From Flavobacterium turcicum (GTDB taxonomy: Bacteria; Bacteroidota; Bacteroidia; Flavobacteriales; Flavobacteriaceae), in contig NZ_JAAOBY010000003.1 in NCBI RefSeq assembly GCF_011365745.1, forward strand, positions 186,001 through 250,000: a DNA stretch of 64,000 nt, written 5' to 3'. Below the pieces are notes generated by a model. The model saw only the letters and a program-made list of their open reading frames with translations. It searched no databases and was not told the origin of the DNA. A program made the translations under genes and the position numbers. Positions 52,908 to 60,503 of the stretch are shown here, in pieces (the stretch's first letter is position 1; each line of letters begins with the position of its first letter).

Positions 52908-54091
52908 GAGTGTTCGATTTTTGTGCAAATTAATACAATTTTGCGGTTATTTAAGTCGGTTGAGAAAAAACAATAACCCAATCCTCCTTCTTTTATTTTC
53001 CATTTTTTACGAATATTGGCCACGGTTTCAGGAAAGTTACGCGTTGTAATGTTAATCTTTTGGTTCTCAAGATATTTTTTCATGTTTGGTTTAGAGTATT
53101 CAAAATTATTTTGAATTTCAAAAACCCGCCCTGGAAAGTTTAGTAATTCGTTTGAGGTATAAAGGTGCGAATGTTTGTGTAATTTTTGTAACTGGTATTG
53201 CTGTGCTAAAGCATCAAATCCTCCTGATTTCATAATGGCGCTATTGGGCTCGTATATGTACCGTAAAGGCTCAGAAAGGCTTAGGGAGCTTGTTTCCTGA
53301 TTCCAAGCGTATTCAAAAGTGTCAATTTGATTTTGTCTCAAATTCACAGTTTTAATACGCGGCTCCTTTATGTAATTTTGCTCAATTTCCCAAAGCAACT
53401 CTTTCACCTCGTTTTCGACAGCGATAATATGAATGGTTTTTACAAAGTTCAGCTCTGCCAGTCCTGCAGTTAAATCAAGTAAAGGAGCTGTTTTAATGAG
53501 AATGTTTTTAGAGTAACTGAAATAATTGTTTAAATTTTCGGGTACGTTGGGTAAGCAGTCTTTCAACAGAAAGACTTTTCCTTTGACATCGCTTCTGCGA
53601 GAAGGATCTATGTATATCCAATCCCATTTTTGATTGAGTTGCTGTAAGGTTAGTATGCTATCGCCAACATAAGTTTTAATGTTTGATACATTGAGTTGGG
53701 TGTAATTATGCTGCACAATTGTTGATAAATCGGCATTCATTTCGCAATGTGCGATTTGATTGATAGTTTTCGAAAAATAAAAATCGTCTACACCAAAACC
53801 TCCTGTTAAATCAATTAATGATTCACCTTTAATTAGTGATGCTTTGTAATGAGCGGTTTTCTCTGACGATGTTTGTTCTACTGAAATTTTACTCGGATAA
53901 ATAATGTTTTTTTGCGCAAACCAAGAAGGAAGTTTTTCTTTTGCCTTGGTTTTAGCTTCAATTTGGTTCAAAATATCCATCCAATTCACATCTGGAAATG
54001 GATTTTTTTGTAATGCCAATGTGGAGATATTTTGTCCAATATTGGTATTGATGTAGTCTTGAATCTCAGGATTCAATAAAGCTGTCTTCAC
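52904..54091 (-). CDS. THUMP-like domain SAM-dependent methyltransferase
   Basis: 395 residues with GTG start (54091), one base after the stop of the permease gene. Central class I methyltransferase fold: SLIDLTGGFGVDDFYFS (motif I, about 91-107), then IYIDPSRRSDVKGKVFLLKDC (motif IV-like, about 165-185). The C-terminal region (about 310-395) is a THUMP-like segment. Probably an RNA methyltransferase; target unknown. Middle gene of a permease-methyltransferase-secreted protein run. Confidence 0.8.
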   Translation of the reverse strand: MKTALLNPEIQDYINTNIGQNISTLALQKNPFPDVNWMDILNQIEAKTKAKEKLPSWFAQKNIIYPSKISVEQTSSEKTAHYKASLIKGESLIDLTGGFGVDDFYFSKTINQIAHCEMNADLSTIVQHNYTQLNVSNIKTYVGDSILTLQQLNQKWDWIYIDPSRRSDVKGKVFLLKDCLPNVPENLNNYFSYSKNILIKTAPLLDLTAGLAELNFVKTIHIIAVENEVKELLWEIEQNYIKEPRIKTVNLRQNQIDTFEYAWNQETSSLSLSEPLRYIYEPNSAIMKSGGFDALAQQYQLQKLHKHSHLYTSNELLNFPGRVFEIQNNFEYSKPNMKKYLENQKINITTRNFPETVANIRKKWKIKEGGLGYCFFSTDLNNRKIVLICTKIEHS

Positions 54092-54092
54092 G

Positions 54093-55184
54093 TTAAATGT
54101 CTTTGGTAAGTATTTTTATAATCTTGTTTTCTGGAAAAAATTCTTTACCAATCACTTTTAGAATGGTGTACAAAGGCACGGCTATTACCATTCCTAAAAT
54201 ACCGAATAGAAATCCAGCAGCTAAAATTACAAGAAAAATTTCTAAAGGATGTGAGCTAACACTTTTTGAAAATATAATTGGTTGCGATACATTATTATCA
54301 ATTAATTGTACAATCCAAAATCCAATTAAAACATAAGTTGTTGTTGGTAAAATTATAGTTTGAAAGTCACTTCCCAAGTGGCTTAGCATGCATAGAAGTG
54401 CTGCCAAAACAGAGGCGATTAATGGTCCTACGTATGGAATTATATTTAAAACAGCACATAAAAAGGCTATTACGATAGCATTTGGAACGCCAAAAACCAA
54501 CAGTACAATAGTGTATAAAACAAAAACAATAAATAATTGAAGGAGTAAACCAATAAAGTAACGGGATAACAATTGGTTGATTTTTTCTAGCGAGTTTAAA
54601 ATTTGCTCTTCATGACTACTTGGAAGAATTTTTTTCGTACCAACAATAAATTGTACACGGTCTTTTAAAAAGAAAAAGGTGATAAACAAAATAGAACCCA
54701 AGGCTACACCTACGCTGCTCAATGTGTTTAAAATTCCATTTATAAAATTGGGTATAAAATTAAAATTGAGTTTCGAGGTGATTTTAGATTCTTTTAGCAA
54801 TTGCTCAGCATTCATTCCATGTCCTTCTAAAAACAAAGTTACTTGGTCTACTAGTCGCAATACATCTTTTTCAATAGCGGCGGTATTGAGTAAGGATAGA
54901 TTTTGACCTTGAGAGACAATTAATGGCACAAAAAGCATAATAAAACCAACAATTAAAAGCACGAAGAAAAGAACTGTAGTTATGGTCGCAAAAAGGTGAT
55001 TGAATTTGAGTCTTTTTTTTAAGAAATCTAAAATAGGATTGCCAATTAGTGTTAGTATCAACGAAATTAACAAATAGATAATCACCGACTGGATTTGATA
55101 TATGAGGTATGCGGCAAGTGATATTCCGCAAAGGATTAATGTGGCTCTCACGATACCGTTGGCAATAATTTTAGAGGTTAGCAT
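54093..55184 (-). CDS. AI-2E family transporter (PerM/TqsA-like)
   Basis: 363 residues with about eight membrane segments. Family motifs include GILNTLSSVGVALGSILFITFFFLKD (about 148-173), LLSRYFIGLLLQLFIVFVLYTIVLLVFGVPNAIVIAFLCAVLNIIPYVGPLI (about 205-256) and GILGMVIAVPLYTILKVI. Despite the name, substrates vary; sodium/proton antiport and AI-2 export are both known. Start ATG 55184; a TATCTTTA-like -7 element (55209-55202) lies just upstream. Confidence 0.93.
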   Translation of the reverse strand: MLTSKIIANGIVRATLILCGISLAAYLIYQIQSVIIYLLISLILTLIGNPILDFLKKRLKFNHLFATITTVLFFVLLIVGFIMLFVPLIVSQGQNLSLLNTAAIEKDVLRLVDQVTLFLEGHGMNAEQLLKESKITSKLNFNFIPNFINGILNTLSSVGVALGSILFITFFFLKDRVQFIVGTKKILPSSHEEQILNSLEKINQLLSRYFIGLLLQLFIVFVLYTIVLLVFGVPNAIVIAFLCAVLNIIPYVGPLIASVLAALLCMLSHLGSDFQTIILPTTTYVLIGFWIVQLIDNNVSQPIIFSKSVSSHPLEIFLVILAAGFLFGILGMVIAVPLYTILKVIGKEFFPENKIIKILTKDI

Positions 55185-55211
55185 AGGCTATCTTTTTAGG
55201 GTAAAGATAAA

Positions 55212-55240
55212 AAAAACTCGCTATTAAGTAGCGAGTTTTT
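55212..55240 (-). terminator. hairpin terminator after first M43 gene
   Basis: 12-bp stem (55212-55223 and 55229-55240) with a 5-base loop; T-rich on the minus strand after the hairpin, 22 bases past the M43 stop. Confidence 0.85.
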
Positions 55241-55262
55241 AAGTTGAAATTGGTAAGTTCGA

Positions 55263-56213
55263 TTATAGAGCGAAGCTTCTTCTAGCACCACCTGAAACGA
55301 ATAATGCGTTTATTCTAGATTTCTGTCCGTTAGAGAACATGAACATTCCTCTATCATCAGTATAATCCATATAGTTCATATACATTTCTAGTGGTGTTCC
55401 TGAACAAGTACTTCTGTGTCCAGCTGCTGGAACACCATAGTTCGGAGAATCATGTGTTGGTGTATCAGAAACTAAGTCAGATCCACATGTAGCATCACCC
55501 CAAATGTGACGCAAGTTCAACCAGTGACCTACTTCATGAGTAGCTGTTCTACCTAAGTTAAATGGAGCAGTTGCTGATCCAGTATTTCCAACGTATTTAG
55601 AGTCGATAACTACACCATCAGTTGATGAAGCTCCACCAGGAAATTGCGCGTACCCTAATGTTCCACCACCAATTGTGCAAACCCAAAGGTTCATTGTTGT
55701 AGTTGGAGTAGTAGCTGCAATTCCGCCTTGTGATGCAAGTTTCATCGCATCGTTTGTACCCCAAGAAGACTTGGTTGTAGCTTTTCTGTAAACAGCATTT
55801 AGTTCAAAGGAGATTCCAATGTTGGCTTTTACAGATGAAAAAGCTGTTGGCACTTGATTGAAATCGGAATTTGTAGCATTGAAATCTCTATTTAAAATAT
55901 CAATTTGTGATTGTATTTGTGCTAAAGAAATGTTTTCAGCAGTCGTTCTGTATAAAACATTTACTACTACAGGAATAACTACCTTGCCATTAACCAAACG
56001 TCCTGATGCAATGGCATCATTTGTTATTTGCTCAATTTTGTTCATTCGTAATGCAAGTGTCGGATCGGCAGCAAGTTGTTTTTTAAGTACTTCATCTGAA
56101 GCACAACCACGACGAGCAACAACTGAAGCTTCCGCAGAAGTAGTTTCTGTTATGTCATTTTGACAAGAAAATAGCATTGCAATTACTGCCGCTGATAAAA
56201 GATATTTTTTCAT
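55263..56213 (-). CDS. M43 (cytophagalysin/pappalysin) metalloprotease lipoprotein
   Basis: 316 residues. Signal peptide with lipobox (MKKYLLSAAVIAMLFSC). Zinc site ATHEVGHWLNLRHIWGD (HExxHxxxxxHxxGD, about 227-243), and Met-turn MYMNYMDYTDD (about 281-291), the M43 signature. Propeptide-like region (about 30-85) is followed by the catalytic domain; no T9SS C-terminal domain. Lipid-anchored extracellular or periplasmic protease. Highly similar in full length to the next gene upstream, a tandem duplicate. Confidence 0.92.
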   Translation of the reverse strand: MKKYLLSAAVIAMLFSCQNDITETTSAEASVVARRGCASDEVLKKQLAADPTLALRMNKIEQITNDAIASGRLVNGKVVIPVVVNVLYRTTAENISLAQIQSQIDILNRDFNATNSDFNQVPTAFSSVKANIGISFELNAVYRKATTKSSWGTNDAMKLASQGGIAATTPTTTMNLWVCTIGGGTLGYAQFPGGASSTDGVVIDSKYVGNTGSATAPFNLGRTATHEVGHWLNLRHIWGDATCGSDLVSDTPTHDSPNYGVPAAGHRSTCSGTPLEMYMNYMDYTDDRGMFMFSNGQKSRINALFVSGGARRSFAL

Positions 56214-56376
56214 TTTTTTTGAATTTTTTTTGTTTTGTAAAAAATGTTTTTTGTTTTTGGTTTAATTTTTTACCTGTTTGGTTTTTTGGAAAAATTATTA
56301 TTTTCCTCGAAAGTGGTATTTAACACGGTAAAAAAGAAATCTGAAATAAATTATTTCCTTGACGCAAAGTCATTAA

Positions 56377-56407
56377 AAAAGTGGTGATTTAGTTAATCAC
56401 CACTTTT
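56377..56407 (-). terminator. terminator after second M43 gene
   Basis: Perfect 13-bp stem (56377-56389 and 56395-56407) with a 5-base loop; on the minus strand followed by a T run. The two M43 genes are therefore separate transcripts. Confidence 0.88.
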
Positions 56408-56426
56408 ATAGTATGTGTGATTAAAA

Positions 56427-57374
56427 TTAGATACCGAAACTAGCTCTTGCTCCTCCAGAAACGAAAAGGGCTGACATTCTAGCTTTTTGACCGTTAGAGA
56501 ACATAAACATTCCTCTATCGTCAGTATAATCCATATAGTTCATAAACATTTCTAATGGAGTACCAGTACATGTACTTCTGTGACCTGCTGCTGGAACACC
56601 ATAGTTAGCAGAATCGTGTGTTGGTGTATCAGAAACTAAATCAGATCCACAGTTTGCATCACCCCAAATGTGACGTAAGTTCATCCAGTGTCCTACTTCG
56701 TGAGTAGCTGTTCTTCCAAGATTAAAAGGAGCTGTAACTGTACCTGTTGTTCCAAATGCATTATTATCCATAACAACTCCATCGGTAGCAGATGATCCTC
56801 CTGGAAATTGAGCATAACCCAATATTCCACCACCTAAGTTACAAGACCACATATTTAAAACAGTTGAAGGAGTAGTTGGGGCAATTCCTGTTGATGCTTT
56901 TTTCATTGCATCATTTGTAGAAAAAGAAGTTGTTTTAGTTGATTTTCTTACTACATTTTGAAGTACAAAAGTTATACCTACGTTCGCTTTAACTCCTGAA
57001 AATTCAGCTGGAACAGAATTGAAGTCTGAATTTAAAGCGTTAAAATCGTTGTTTAATACATCAATTTGAGATTGAATTTGAGCTAATGAGATGTTTTCTG
57101 CAGCAGTTCTGTATAATACATTTACAACAACTGGGATTTCAATTTTTCCGTTTACTAAACGTCCAGTCGTAATTGCTCTGTTAGTTATCTCTTCAATTTT
57201 ATTCATTCTTAAGGCCAAAGTCGGGTCAGCTTTTAATTGACGCGCTAGTACTTCTTCTGAAGCACATCCTCTTCTTAAAGATGCACTAGCCTCAGGAGTT
57301 GACATTTCAGTTGTGTCATTTTGACAAGAAAATAGCATCAAGAGGGCTGCTGCTGATAAAAGAATTTTTTTCAT
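56427..57374 (-). CDS. M43 metalloprotease lipoprotein (tandem paralogue)
   Basis: 315 residues, lipobox signal peptide (MKKILLSAAALLMLFSC), zinc site ATHEVGHWMNLRHIWGD and Met-turn MFMNYMDYTDD, all as in the neighbour at 55263-56213. Most differences lie in the propeptide and in the middle segment (about 128-160). Same architecture and same length, so a recent tandem duplication with both copies intact. Confidence 0.92.
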   Translation of the reverse strand: MKKILLSAAALLMLFSCQNDTTEMSTPEASASLRRGCASEEVLARQLKADPTLALRMNKIEEITNRAITTGRLVNGKIEIPVVVNVLYRTAAENISLAQIQSQIDVLNNDFNALNSDFNSVPAEFSGVKANVGITFVLQNVVRKSTKTTSFSTNDAMKKASTGIAPTTPSTVLNMWSCNLGGGILGYAQFPGGSSATDGVVMDNNAFGTTGTVTAPFNLGRTATHEVGHWMNLRHIWGDANCGSDLVSDTPTHDSANYGVPAAGHRSTCTGTPLEMFMNYMDYTDDRGMFMFSNGQKARMSALFVSGGARASFGI

Positions 57375-57940
57375 AATAAATTTGTTATATAATCAATAGT
57401 TTGGTTAATTGTTTAGCAATTCTATAACATATATTTGATAAAAAAAAATTTCTCAAATTATTTTTTTTAATTTTTTTTTAACTCTTTGATTTTACGGGTT
57501 TCCGTAAAATAAAAATTTTCATAGATTAAGTTTTTTCTTATGTCTTTAAGAATCTCTCTAGCAATCTTTTGTGTCGTAAATTGATAATACTATCTAGTAA
57601 TTGGTAGAATTATTGTGCTATTGGTGATAAAAAGTAAAATATTTTATTAAATAGATAATATATTAGTTTATCGTTTTAGTAATGGTTTACTTTTTTCGGA
57701 CTTGAATATGCACTATTCACAAACGAATTATCTAGGTTTTTAGTATGCATACTTCAAGAAATCGAAGTTATTTAATTGTTAAAAAGTGTTAATAAACGAA
57801 ACTAAAAAGCACTCTGTTAAAAAAGAATTGTTTGCAGATTAGTTTTGAACATTTAAACGTGATTACATATTAGATGATGCACAGAAAAATTCACCTTTTA
57901 AAAGTTGAAGAAAAGTAGGTTTACCTGTAAACAATCGAAA
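57375..57940. other. 566-base AT-rich non-coding gap with two palindromes
   Basis: No gene recognised; frequent stops in all frames. Two palindromes: ATTTTACGG-GTTT-CCGTAAAAT at 57489-57510, about 115 bases upstream of the second M43 start, and GTTTAC-CT-GTAAAC at 57919-57932 just past the DUF4159 stop. The first is a plausible operator for the M43 gene, the second may mark a transcript end. Confidence 0.5.
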
Positions 57941-58579
57941 CTAGTTGTTAAAAACATAGTGGATGATGTTTGCACCCATTTTAAGGGCTTTGTCGCGTAC
58001 ATCTTTAGGGTCATTGTTTACCTCCGCATCTTCCCAACCATCTCCTAAATCACACTCGTAAGTGTAAAGTAAAACGAGTTTATTAGCAATAAAAATCCCA
58101 AAAGCTTGTGGTCGCTTACCATCATGCTCATGAATTTTAGGCAAACCATTCGGGAATGAATATGGTTTTTGAAAGATTGCGTGTGTGGCAGGAAGTTCAA
58201 TTAATTCATTATTAGGGAATATCTTTTTTATTTCTTTACGGATATATTGGTCCAAACCATAATTATCATCAATATGTAAAAAACCGCCGGCCATGAGGTA
58301 GTCTCGTAAATTATTGACTTCAGCATCATTAAAAACTACATTGCCATGACCTGTAAGGTGAACATAAGGATAAGAGTGTAAATCAGGACTAGCTGTTTCT
58401 ACTGTTGCTGGTTTATTTTTTATTCTTGTTTGAATCGAAGCGTTGCAAAATTGTATTAAATTAGGTAAAGATGTTGGGTTTGCGTACCAATCACCACCGC
58501 CACTATATTTTACCAGTGCAATTTCTTGAGCCCACAACGGACTCGTTAAAAGGAGTAGTAGGTAAGTAATTTTTTTCAT
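57941..58579 (-). CDS. DUF4159 domain protein, exported
   Basis: 212 residues with a signal peptide (MKKITYLLLLLTSPLWAQ). DUF4159 features: ALVKYSGGGDWYANPTSLPNLIQFCN (about 22-47), YPYVHLTGHGNVVFNDAEVNNLRDYLMAGGFLHIDDNYG (about 71-109), and ECDLGDGWEDAEVNNDP. Related to the ThuA/glutamine-amidotransferase-like fold; function unknown. Follows rsmE with 16 bases between, and likely shares its transcript with tsaD. Confidence 0.88.
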   Translation of the reverse strand: MKKITYLLLLLTSPLWAQEIALVKYSGGGDWYANPTSLPNLIQFCNASIQTRIKNKPATVETASPDLHSYPYVHLTGHGNVVFNDAEVNNLRDYLMAGGFLHIDDNYGLDQYIRKEIKKIFPNNELIELPATHAIFQKPYSFPNGLPKIHEHDGKRPQAFGIFIANKLVLLYTYECDLGDGWEDAEVNNDPKDVRDKALKMGANIIHYVFNN

Positions 58580-58595
58580 CGTGACGGTTTATATT

Positions 58596-59303
58596 TTAAT
58601 CTTCGTTAGTAAATGCAATGCTATGGCAGGCTACTACTGCAGCAGTTTCAGTACGCAATCGAGTATTACCAAGTGTTACAGGAATAAAAGTGTTTTCTAA
58701 TGCCAATTGTATTTCTTTGGTTGAAAAATCACCTTCAGGGCCTATGAGAATAGTGTAATTGGTGTCTTTCTGCAGTACTGATTTAAGTGATTTTTTGTCT
58801 GTTTCTTCGCAATGTGCTATGAGCTTTGTGCCATATTGGTCCTGCTTTATAAAATCTTTAAAGGAAACTGCTGGATTTAATTTTGGTAAAAAAAGCGAAT
58901 TAGATTGCTTCATAGCGGTGAGAATAATTTTTTCAAATCGCTCTGTATTTACTGTTTTTCTTTCGGAGTGGTCACAAATTATTGGTGTGATTTCATGAAT
59001 TCCTATTTCGGTTGCTTTTTCGAGAAACCATTCAAAACGATCATTCATTTTGGTTGGTGCTACCGCTAAGTGCAAGTTGTAATTGGATTGTTCTGCTTTC
59101 GTTATACTATTAACTTTAACCGCACATTTGCTATCTGAAGCCAAAGTAATTTCGGTGATAAACAATAATCCTAAACCGTTAGTTACGTGTAAGATATCAG
59201 TATCTTTTTTTCGTAAAACTTTAATAATATGTTTGCTTTCTTCTTTGTCAAAAGAAAAAACTTCAGTTGATTCGTTTATTGTTGGATTATAAAATAATTG
59301 CAT
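58596..59303 (-). CDS. rsmE: 16S rRNA (uracil(1498)-N(3))-methyltransferase
   Basis: 235 residues. N-terminal PUA-like part, then the SPOUT knot with TILIGPEGDFSTKEIQLA (about 188-205) and PVTLGNTRLRTETAAVVA (about 213-230), the RsmE signature. Also ATEIGIHEITPIICDHSERKT. Methylates U1498 of 16S rRNA. It sits 3 bases after the tsaD stop, so co-transcribed. Confidence 0.96.
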   Translation of the reverse strand: MQLFYNPTINESTEVFSFDKEESKHIIKVLRKKDTDILHVTNGLGLLFITEITLASDSKCAVKVNSITKAEQSNYNLHLAVAPTKMNDRFEWFLEKATEIGIHEITPIICDHSERKTVNTERFEKIILTAMKQSNSLFLPKLNPAVSFKDFIKQDQYGTKLIAHCEETDKKSLKSVLQKDTNYTILIGPEGDFSTKEIQLALENTFIPVTLGNTRLRTETAAVVACHSIAFTNED

Positions 59304-59306
59304 AGT

Positions 59307-60329
59307 TTAGAATTGTATTCTTGCTTTTGAAACCACTGATGCAGTTTCAAAATGTTGATTTAAAAATTTTTGATAGCCTACAATGCCAATCATGGCAGCA
59401 TTATCAGTGGTGTATTCAAATTTAGGTATAAAAGTTTTCCAGCCATATCGAGCTTCAGTTGCTTTTAATGCAGCACGAATTCCGGAGTTAGCTGATACGC
59501 CGCCTCCAATTGCTACTTGTTTAATACCCGTTTCTTTAACAGCAAGTTTGATTTTATCCATTAAAATCTCGATGATAGTATGTTGAATTGAAGCGCAAAT
59601 ATCATTTAAGTTTTCAGTTATAAAATCGGGATTTTGTAGCTTTTGTTTCTGAATAAAATATAGTATCGCTGTTTTTAATCCAGAAAAACTAAAGTCTAAT
59701 CCAGCAACTTTCGGTTTGGTAAAGGCAAATGCTTTTGGGTTTCCTAGTTGAGCATATTTATCAATTAACGGCCCTCCAGGATAAGGAAGTCTCAGTATTT
59801 TAGCACTTTTGTCAAAAGCTTCCCCAACGGCATCATCAGTAGTTTCACCAATAATAGTCATGTCAAAAAATGAATCTACTCGTATAATTTGGGTATGTCC
59901 GCCACTGATGGTTAAGGCTAAAAAAGGGAAAGAAGGTTTGTCAAAACCATCCTCGTCTATAAAGTGGGCCAAAACGTGTGCATGCATGTGATTGACAGCT
60001 ATAAGAGGTATTTCAAGTGCAGCCGACATGGATTTTGAAAATGAACCACCTACTAATAACGAACCCATCAATCCGGGGCCTTGTGTAAAGGCAATTGCAG
60101 AGAGTTGTTCTTTTTGTATATTTGCCTTACGTAAGGCGGCATCAACCACAGGAACAATGTTTTGCTGGTGCGCTCTTGAAGCAAGTTCAGGTACCACGCC
60201 TCCGTATTGATTGTGAATAAGTTGATTGGCTACAACATTGGCTAGTACTTTATCGTTGTGTAAAACAGCTGCTGCGGTATCATCGCAAGAACTTTCGATC
60301 GCAAGAATAAAAACCTCGGGATTTTGCAT
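59307..60329 (-). CDS. tsaD: tRNA N6-adenosine threonylcarbamoyltransferase
   Basis: 340 residues. TsaD/Kae1 motifs: ILAIESSCDDTAAAVL (8-23), iron-binding HMHAHVLAH (about 113-121), LALTISGGHTQII, PGGPLIDKYA, and IGGGVSANSGIRAALK (about 275-290) with a further metal Asp in FEYTTDNAAMIG. Makes t6A37 with TsaB/E/C. Head gene of tsaD-rsmE-DUF4159, divergent from tamB. Confidence 0.98.
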   Translation of the reverse strand: MQNPEVFILAIESSCDDTAAAVLHNDKVLANVVANQLIHNQYGGVVPELASRAHQQNIVPVVDAALRKANIQKEQLSAIAFTQGPGLMGSLLVGGSFSKSMSAALEIPLIAVNHMHAHVLAHFIDEDGFDKPSFPFLALTISGGHTQIIRVDSFFDMTIIGETTDDAVGEAFDKSAKILRLPYPGGPLIDKYAQLGNPKAFAFTKPKVAGLDFSFSGLKTAILYFIQKQKLQNPDFITENLNDICASIQHTIIEILMDKIKLAVKETGIKQVAIGGGVSANSGIRAALKATEARYGWKTFIPKFEYTTDNAAMIGIVGYQKFLNQHFETASVVSKARIQF

Positions 60330-60350
60330 AAAAAGGCATTAATTTTGATT

Positions 60351-60358
60351 TATATTTG
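60351..60358 (+). promoter_or_regulatory. candidate TAnnTTTG promoter for tamB
   Basis: TATATTTG, exact -7 match, with a TTTG about 24 bases upstream (60323-60326). It implies a leader of about 100 bases before the tamB reading frame. Confidence 0.45.
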
Positions 60359-60503
60359 ACCTAACAACTTTGAAAAATCAATTTGTAAAAGCCAAAATTA
60401 GAGAATTTTTAGTTAAGGTGCGTGTGTTTGCCAAGGCAAAAACAAATTTTAGAACATTAAATAGTAAATAGGTATCAAAAAAGTATTAAAAATAATTTTA
60501 CGT

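Noticed and set aside
54093..55184. AI-2E family gene considered as evidence of quorum sensing
   Set aside because: Family name only; no luxS or sensor gene here and several members transport other substrates.
57375..57940. Possible small gene or RNA in the 566-base gap
   Set aside because: No open frame of useful length with a start signal and no tRNA- or riboswitch-like fold that I could support.
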